Shown: positions 40,043-44,147 of the stretch, one piece after another
Numbering within the stretch: the stretch's first letter is position 1
Layout: every line of letters starts with the position of its first letter
Assembly: GCA_014377445.1 (NCBI GenBank)
Contig: JACMPP010000042.1
Coordinates: forward strand, 1-44,147
Direction: 5' to 3'
Source: Oligoflexus sp.
Lineage (GTDB): Bacteria; Bdellovibrionota_B; Oligoflexia; Oligoflexales; Oligoflexaceae
Length of the DNA: 44,147 nt
Notes under the pieces: model-generated
What the model was told of the DNA's origin: nothing
Databases searched by the model: none
The model's input: the letters and a program-made list of their open reading frames with translations, nothing else
Translations under genes and position numbers: made by a program

Positions 40043-41599
40043 CAAGCTTAGGCCAAACGGATGATAGGGCGAACGGTAATGCGTAAGAGCGCCCAGGTGC
40101 AGATTGGATACTTCGGCTTCACCGGATTTTTTCAAAACCTTTCCCGAGAGGTGATTCGCTCCCAATAGGCAGAACGTATAGGATTTGATCTTCAGCTCCC
40201 AGCTGATTTCAGCTCCCAGCTCCAGTTGATTCGTCGCTTGGTATTGGAGGGCAATCGTGCCTATACCCACTTCCGTTTCAGAAGGAAAATTGGCGTTGAC
40301 CGTGAGCAGACTGATGCGGGGGGTAAGACGGAACTGAGAGGAGATCAGCTCATTCTGAGTACCGAGCCCGAGACTAAAAGCCCAGCCTAGGCTCTCTCGT
40401 TGCCAATCAAAAATATAGGGATTATCTTCTGTGACGGCAGGAGAGATGGACTTTTCAAAGCCTAAGACCAGGCCCTCAAGCCAGCCCTTTTGAATTTTCA
40501 TCTCTAACTCCAGCCTTGGTGTGCGGCTGAGCGCGGATTCGCTTCGGGCAAGCGGTCTGAGGTAGCGAAGCGAGGTGATCGTGGTAGACCCTCGGGTGCT
40601 ATTAAACCCTCTTGACGAGTCGTCTGGTGAGATTTTCCCTAAGACGGAGAGAAGGCTTTTATTGCTGCCTTTGCCTTTGCCTTTAGATTCTTCTGAATAA
40701 ATCTCCTGAGCCCACAGCGTCCCCTTGATCGAGAGCTTATCCTTCGCAGGAAGTCTCTCAATCAGAAGAGTCGATTCAGAAGCATCTCCTTCGAAGGCGA
40801 CTTCCCTATCGAGCCTTGCCATCGCCTTGGGCTTTGGCAGCCATAGCACCTGGTCTTGATCAAACTTTAGCTTGTAGAAGATCACCTGCTCCACAGGCAG
40901 TTCGCCGGGCATTTGATTTTCATCAAAGCTCGGTACTCGCCAGGGCTGATTGAGCTCAGGCGCAGTAAGCCTCCAAGCTGCAGGAAGTCGACGATAAACC
41001 TGAGCCACAAGATACTGGAGGGCCACCGGATTCGAGAAGACGATGGCAGGACTAAGCTCTTTGGGTAGTTCCCAGAGAAAAATCGATTTGTTGAGATAAA
41101 AGGCCTGGATGGAAAGCTCGCTATTGGCGCTGATGAAGGCCATGCGCCAGTCGCTTTTGCTCGCTGTGCTGAAATCAAATTCTGTTTGCAGGTGCCGGCA
41201 GGACACCTCTTTGAATAAGCCGCGCCCCTGAGGGCCTTTGCCGACGATAAATTGCTGACTAAATGTCTTGCAGAGACTGTCCCATAAAGCATTGAGGGCT
41301 GAGGTAGGGGTCACGCCATCGGCGATGTAGATGAGTTCTAGCGTGTTGGCGCGAAAGCTGCTTGGCTTTGATGCAGCCTCGAGGGCCGTTGTGGGAAGCA
41401 AGAGGATTATGGCTCCTAAAACGCAGATCAGCCAGCTCAGGCTTTCGACGCGAAAGCCTGAGCTGGCAGTATCGAGAGCGCCTTTGGAGCGAAACGGGAT
41501 CAACCCTGTCTGCTTTCCCGGGACGATGCGCAAAGGGGTCTCGGATCTAGCTACGAGAGGAAAATAGAGGCATAAGGCTATCCAACTGAATCGAATCAC
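39884..41599 (-). CDS. outer-membrane beta-barrel protein with a long N-terminal domain, unknown
   Basis: The protein has 571 aa from GTG 41599 (TGAGG upstream). Two signal-like hydrophobic segments occur: residues 3-17 and again 54-73 (WLICVLGAIILLLPTTALEA). The DNA encoding residues 45-56 is a perfect 16-bp hairpin. A soluble domain of about 230 residues follows. A C-terminal barrel of alternating strands ends VFYLGLGVTFSW, with an aromatic terminal residue. The first 50 residues may be an insertion in front of the original signal peptide, though no other ATG or GTG start is in frame at that point. A degraded copy of its 3' end lies 1.6 kb downstream. Function unknown. Confidence 0.75.
   Translation of the reverse strand: MIRFSWIALCLYFPLVARSETPLRIVPGKQTGLIPFRSKGALDTASSGFRVESLSWLICVLGAIILLLPTTALEAASKPSSFRANTLELIYIADGVTPTSALNALWDSLCKTFSQQFIVGKGPQGRGLFKEVSCRHLQTEFDFSTASKSDWRMAFISANSELSIQAFYLNKSIFLWELPKELSPAIVFSNPVALQYLVAQVYRRLPAAWRLTAPELNQPWRVPSFDENQMPGELPVEQVIFYKLKFDQDQVLWLPKPKAMARLDREVAFEGDASESTLLIERLPAKDKLSIKGTLWAQEIYSEESKGKGKGSNKSLLSVLGKISPDDSSRGFNSTRGSTTITSLRYLRPLARSESALSRTPRLELEMKIQKGWLEGLVLGFEKSISPAVTEDNPYIFDWQRESLGWAFSLGLGTQNELISSQFRLTPRISLLTVNANFPSETEVGIGTIALQYQATNQLELGAEISWELKIKSYTFCLLGANHLSGKVLKKSGEAEVSNLHLGALTHYRSPYHPFGLSLGLEALAYVDWINLDKGTAGQFEQKLFLKGDDLNSGVVALTVFYLGLGVTFSW
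41431..41467. repeat. perfect 16-bp inverted repeat inside the barrel gene
   Basis: GCCAGCTCAGGCTTTC (41431-41446) is mirrored by its exact complement at 41452-41467 with a 5-base loop. It lies in the coding frame between two signal-like segments. It resembles a mobile palindromic element or an RNA hairpin controlling translation. Confidence 0.95.
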
Positions 41600-41905
41600 A
41601 TGCGAAACCTCAATCTTTGCCTGAATACCTTATAATATCTCCAAGAGGAGGTTTTAGCCATGTCAGCAATTTTTTTGGTTTTTAAAGGAACGGCTTGACC
41701 CGAATTTGTAGGCATCCCCCGACCGAAGGTAACACGACCGTTTCGCCGTATCCCGATAAGGCCCTGATAGAATTGACTTAATATAATGACGCAGTGCTTT
41801 GTACGCCAAATATCGAAAATGTCTTTTCCTATCGGGCATTTCCCAGTATTTTGTCGGCGACCCGGCAAGCGGTCTCTCAACCATGTGATTCTGAGTGGAA
41901 CGTTC
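41600..41905. other. divergent intergenic region between the barrel gene and ribA
   Basis: No convincing gene is seen. TATAAT occurs at 41631-41636 (plus), and the overlapping TATTAT on the minus strand could be the -10 for the barrel gene. A perfect Shine-Dalgarno AGGAG at 41646 precedes a 12-codon frame MSAIFLVFKGTA (41660-41698) that might be a leader peptide. No FMN-riboswitch pattern was recognised ahead of ribA. Confidence 0.4.
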
Positions 41906-42553
41906 ATGACTGAAAACAAAGCGGGAAATAAAGGCTTCAAAAATTTGTCGCTCGACTTATATGCCGAAACCACGCTTCCAACGATGTTTGGTGATTTTCT
42001 TGTGTCCGTTTATCGGGATCAAAACGGTGACGAGGGTGCGATTCTTATTTCCAAGGGTCTTCACGTCGCGGCCGAACCATTTATCCGCGTCCACTCTGAA
42101 TGTTTTACCGGCGAAGTCCTTGGCTCGCTCAAATGCGATTGTCGCGATCAGCTCTCGCTTGCTCTCGTTGAAATCGAAAGACTGGGACTCGGTGCGGTGA
42201 TCTACCTTCGTCAGGAAGGGCGTGGCATCGGTCTTGGCAACAAGATCAAAGCCTATCATCTCCAGAGTCTCGGCGCGAATACGGTCGAGGCGAATCATCA
42301 GCTTGGATTCGAAACAGATCTTAGAAGTTTTGGTGCTGCGGCCTTGATCCTCAAACATCGCGGTATTAAATCCATTCGCATCAACACGAACAATCCCGAG
42401 AAGCTCAAAGAGCTCGAGGCGCACGGCATCGTAATCGCGGAACGGGTTCCGTCGCTGACCGTGATGAACGAACATAACAAAGATTATTTGAAGACGAAGA
42501 TGTTGATACTAGGGCATCACCTGGACACCCTGTTCACACCCGGGAAGAAGTAG
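41906..42553 (+). CDS. ribA: GTP cyclohydrolase II
   Basis: The protein has 215 aa from ATG 41906. The frame is open further upstream, but that part does not resemble the family. Zinc-site cysteines are Cys66, Cys77 and Cys79 in HSECFTGEVLGSLKCDCRDQL-type context. Catalytic and GTP-binding motifs YLRQEGRGIGLGNKI, VEANHQLGFETDLR and LRTNNPEK-type INTNNPEK are present. The enzyme opens GTP to begin riboflavin synthesis. It is stand-alone, not fused to RibB as in many bacteria, and no other rib gene is in the window. Confidence 0.96.
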   Translation: MTENKAGNKGFKNLSLDLYAETTLPTMFGDFLVSVYRDQNGDEGAILISKGLHVAAEPFIRVHSECFTGEVLGSLKCDCRDQLSLALVEIERLGLGAVIYLRQEGRGIGLGNKIKAYHLQSLGANTVEANHQLGFETDLRSFGAAALILKHRGIKSIRINTNNPEKLKELEAHGIVIAERVPSLTVMNEHNKDYLKTKMLILGHHLDTLFTPGKK

Positions 42554-42566
42554 GAATCTTAGCCTA

Positions 42567-43694
42567 TCAGTGGCTGGTTTTCAGACCCTGGAGCTTTTTG
42601 CGCTGCTCAACCGACAAGACTTCCCGAATTCTCAAAGTTCTCTCGAACTTAATTTTTTGCAGTTCCAAATATTTCTTCTGAACCAAATCAAATTTCTTAC
42701 GAAGCTCTTCCGCCGGGGTCGCATCGATCATCGATGTATTCAGATCGACCTTTGCGACTTTAAGTTCTTCGAGCAGGCGTTTTTCGGCAGGCGATTGCGC
42801 CCCTTTGCGTATCTCGAGAATAGCATTGGTCTGCTGGGCACTCAGTCCGACATCCGAGGGACGCAGACGGGCTTTGGCACGGGTTGCATTGGTGCTTGTG
42901 TTAGGGTCCGCGCGCAGATCATCGGTGAGGTCCGGTGATGAACTGTCTTTCACGGGTTCAATGCTGCCTTCAGCGGTTGGAGCGGCAGCAGGGGTGGCGG
43001 CGGCATTCGCCGGGAGCGGTACGCCCGCCGGGACTTGCTTGATAGGAATTGTCACAGGTGGAAGCGGACTTGCCACAGGGGCAGGTGTCGGGGCTAAAAC
43101 GGGAGCCTCCGCAGCTGGTTTCGTTGTCGCTTGTTGAGCGGGAGCCTTGATAACAGGCGCAATAGCTTTTCTTACGGCAGGATGGGCATGGGGGACGGGC
43201 GCTGCTTTGGGAGCGGGTTCGGTTTCGGGCACGGGATCGACGGCCGAAGGTTTTACGGCTGTGTTGTTCGTGTTTTCTGTTGTGGATGGACCTCCTGCAT
43301 CGGACTCCGCCGAAATAGGTTTTTCCTGAGGAGCGGCTAGAGCCGGATGCGCTTTGCGAGTAGGGGAAGCAGCAGCTTTCTGCACGGGTGCAATTTTTCG
43401 TTCGATGGCCCCGCCGAGTTTGGCCGTTGGCAGATCGTCGCTGGACTCTGGCGCCAGTGACGGGGCTGCAAGGGGTTGAGCCGGCTCAGGCGCAGGAACA
43501 GGGGCCGGAGCGGCTTTCTTCGGCGCCTTCTGAGTGGACTCGCCCCAATCCTCATCGTCGCCGGCCGGTGGAGTGCTAGCGCCGGCAACGTCAGCAACAA
43601 TAGCGCGATCAGCATTCACCGCCCCTCGTTGTGCATAGGCACTCAGGGAGTAGCTGAAGATAAGTCCGACGGCTAGGAAATGGGCAAACTTCAC
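42567..43694 (-). CDS. secreted Pro/Ala-rich protein with a C-terminal LTxxQ/Spy-like helical domain
   Basis: The protein has 375 aa. I chose GTG 43694 (AAAGGA 7 bases upstream) over the upstream TTG at 43733, because it begins the signal peptide MKFAHFLAVGLIFSYSLSAYA. About 240 residues of Pro/Ala/Lys low complexity follow, long enough to span the periplasm. A C-terminal helical region of about 95 residues reads LSAQQTNAILEIRKG, then coiled-coil-like helices, ending LSVEQRKKLQGLK. The paired LSxxQ motifs resemble the CpxP/Spy/ZraP periplasmic chaperone group. The role is inferred only loosely. It is second in a unit with the export lipoprotein. Confidence 0.72.
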   Translation of the reverse strand: MKFAHFLAVGLIFSYSLSAYAQRGAVNADRAIVADVAGASTPPAGDDEDWGESTQKAPKKAAPAPVPAPEPAQPLAAPSLAPESSDDLPTAKLGGAIERKIAPVQKAAASPTRKAHPALAAPQEKPISAESDAGGPSTTENTNNTAVKPSAVDPVPETEPAPKAAPVPHAHPAVRKAIAPVIKAPAQQATTKPAAEAPVLAPTPAPVASPLPPVTIPIKQVPAGVPLPANAAATPAAAPTAEGSIEPVKDSSSPDLTDDLRADPNTSTNATRAKARLRPSDVGLSAQQTNAILEIRKGAQSPAEKRLLEELKVAKVDLNTSMIDATPAEELRKKFDLVQKKYLELQKIKFERTLRIREVLSVEQRKKLQGLKTSH

Positions 43695-43729
43695 GTTGGT
43701 ATCCTTTAACTTTTCAGGGCTGCTCAATA

Positions 43730-44089
43730 TCAATCGACTATGATCAAATCACCGCGTTCGAGAACAAAGTTGTCAAGTGTGGCTTGGCCGTCTTTGAGAA
43801 TCATGGACTCGCGCAGTTGAATCTCAGTCAATCCTTTAGCATGGACCATGCCAAGGATTGGCAGCGAAATATAGCCAGAAGGCGACACTTTCTGAGGGCC
43901 ATCCAACTTCGGCGTCTCCTCGACGATCACACTCACGACATCGCCGGCATCGATAATATACTCGCCCCAATCGGTAAAGGTCTTACCCTTGGGAGCGGAA
44001 CTGAGATCAGGCTTTGCCACAGGCACTGTTGCGTGGGCGCAGGCATTTAAAAGGGTGAGCACGAGGCTCAGGCATAGGACGCGAAGCAT
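43730..44089 (-). CDS. minimal polysaccharide-export (Wza-type PES domain) lipoprotein
   Basis: The protein has 119 aa. ATG 44089 follows GGGAG and starts a lipoprotein signal with LNAC lipobox (Cys17). The start at 44104 is less likely. The mature part is little more than one PES domain: YIIDAGDVVSVIVEE, VSPSGYISLPILGMVHAKGLTEIQLRE. This matches the polysaccharide export pattern Y-x-I-x-x-GD-x-(ILV) ... V-x-x-G-x-I-x-LP-x-x-G. Normal Wza proteins are about three times longer, with SLBB domains and a membrane helix; here these are absent. No capsule genes are visible, though the window ends just upstream. Confidence 0.78.
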   Translation of the reverse strand: MLRVLCLSLVLTLLNACAHATVPVAKPDLSSAPKGKTFTDWGEYIIDAGDVVSVIVEETPKLDGPQKVSPSGYISLPILGMVHAKGLTEIQLRESMILKDGQATLDNFVLERGDLIIVD

Positions 44090-44147
44090 ACTAACTCCCG
44101 GCAACTGATCGCTGAAAAAAACCTGTCGGCGATTCTGTGGGAGTTTC

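Noticed and set aside
41700..41905. FMN riboswitch ahead of ribA
   Set aside because: The conserved RFN blocks (AGGG...GCGGGGTGAAATTCC-like) are absent.
41596..41973. 125-aa minus-strand frame overlapping the ribA start
   Set aside because: It overlaps the real RibA coding region and the intergenic gap, and has no domain or signal. Its stop touching the barrel gene start is probably coincidence.
42805..43340. Gly/Ala/Val-rich plus-strand frames opposite the Pro/Ala-rich protein
   Set aside because: Their composition is the reverse complement of Pro/Ala codons. The minus-strand frame has a signal peptide, a good ribosome binding site and a C-terminal domain.

Overview
The window looks like chromosomal DNA of a free-living, aerobic Gram-negative bacterium of moderate GC content. 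It has many lipoproteins with lipobox Cys, outer-membrane barrel proteins ending in aromatic residues, a caa3/aa3-type oxidase and a GroESL operon. The mix of a MoxR/Bat operon, a MYXO-CTERM-like protease tail, a RimK operon and a bacterial transglutaminase-elicitor homologue suggests a Bdellovibrionota/Oligoflexia-like or older 'deltaproteobacterial' lineage. That placement is inference; no rRNA lies in the window.

Layout. 1-7.2 kb, plus strand: a subtilase lipoprotein and then a tight moxR-DUF4381-like-batC-batD-batE-like operon. It has no DUF58 gene and no VWA (BatA/BatB) gene. 7.3-9.7 kb: a soluble lytic transglycosylase and a strong terminator. 9.8-12.8 kb: small secreted and lipoproteins, one carrying an 18-bp tandem repeat. 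This stretch also holds a small barrel protein and the remnants of a barrel protein and a matrixin metalloprotease. 12.8-16.9 kb, minus strand: dsbD-patatin-maiA operon. 17.1 kb: a lone rplX (L24). 17.7-24.2 kb, plus strand: a respiratory operon (cytochrome c4, 34-aa membrane peptide, coxB, coxA, coxC, coxD, a second subunit III, a small CxxC protein, a TlpA-like thioredoxin and an unknown membrane protein), followed by a PTH2-type peptidyl-tRNA hydrolase. 24.7-25.1 kb: two identical tRNA-Asp genes, each with its own promoter. 25.3-29.6 kb: a 1409-aa CHASE/PAS/GAF/PAS hybrid kinase with two receivers and an HPt. 29.6-33.7 kb, minus strand: a transglutaminase-elicitor-family lipoprotein and groES-groEL. 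34.0-35.5 kb: rimB-like/rimK.

The accessory part is 35.4-41.6 kb, mostly minus strand. It holds an excisionase-like HTH gene downstream of a cluster of TTCCG-core motifs. Next comes a 713-aa lipoprotein whose extreme C-terminus has the layout of a diversity-generating-retroelement (DGR) variable region. A putative toxin-antitoxin pair then lies between a truncated and an intact copy of the 3' end of an outer-membrane protein gene. The window closes with ribA, a Pro/Ala-rich LTxxQ-like periplasmic protein and a minimal polysaccharide-export lipoprotein.

The most interesting signals are the DGR-like variable tail (no reverse transcriptase or template repeat was seen here), the transglutaminase homologue carrying a Pep-13-like VWNQP motif, and the toxin-antitoxin island framed by a partial gene duplication. 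All functional calls come from reading motifs by eye; no database search was run.
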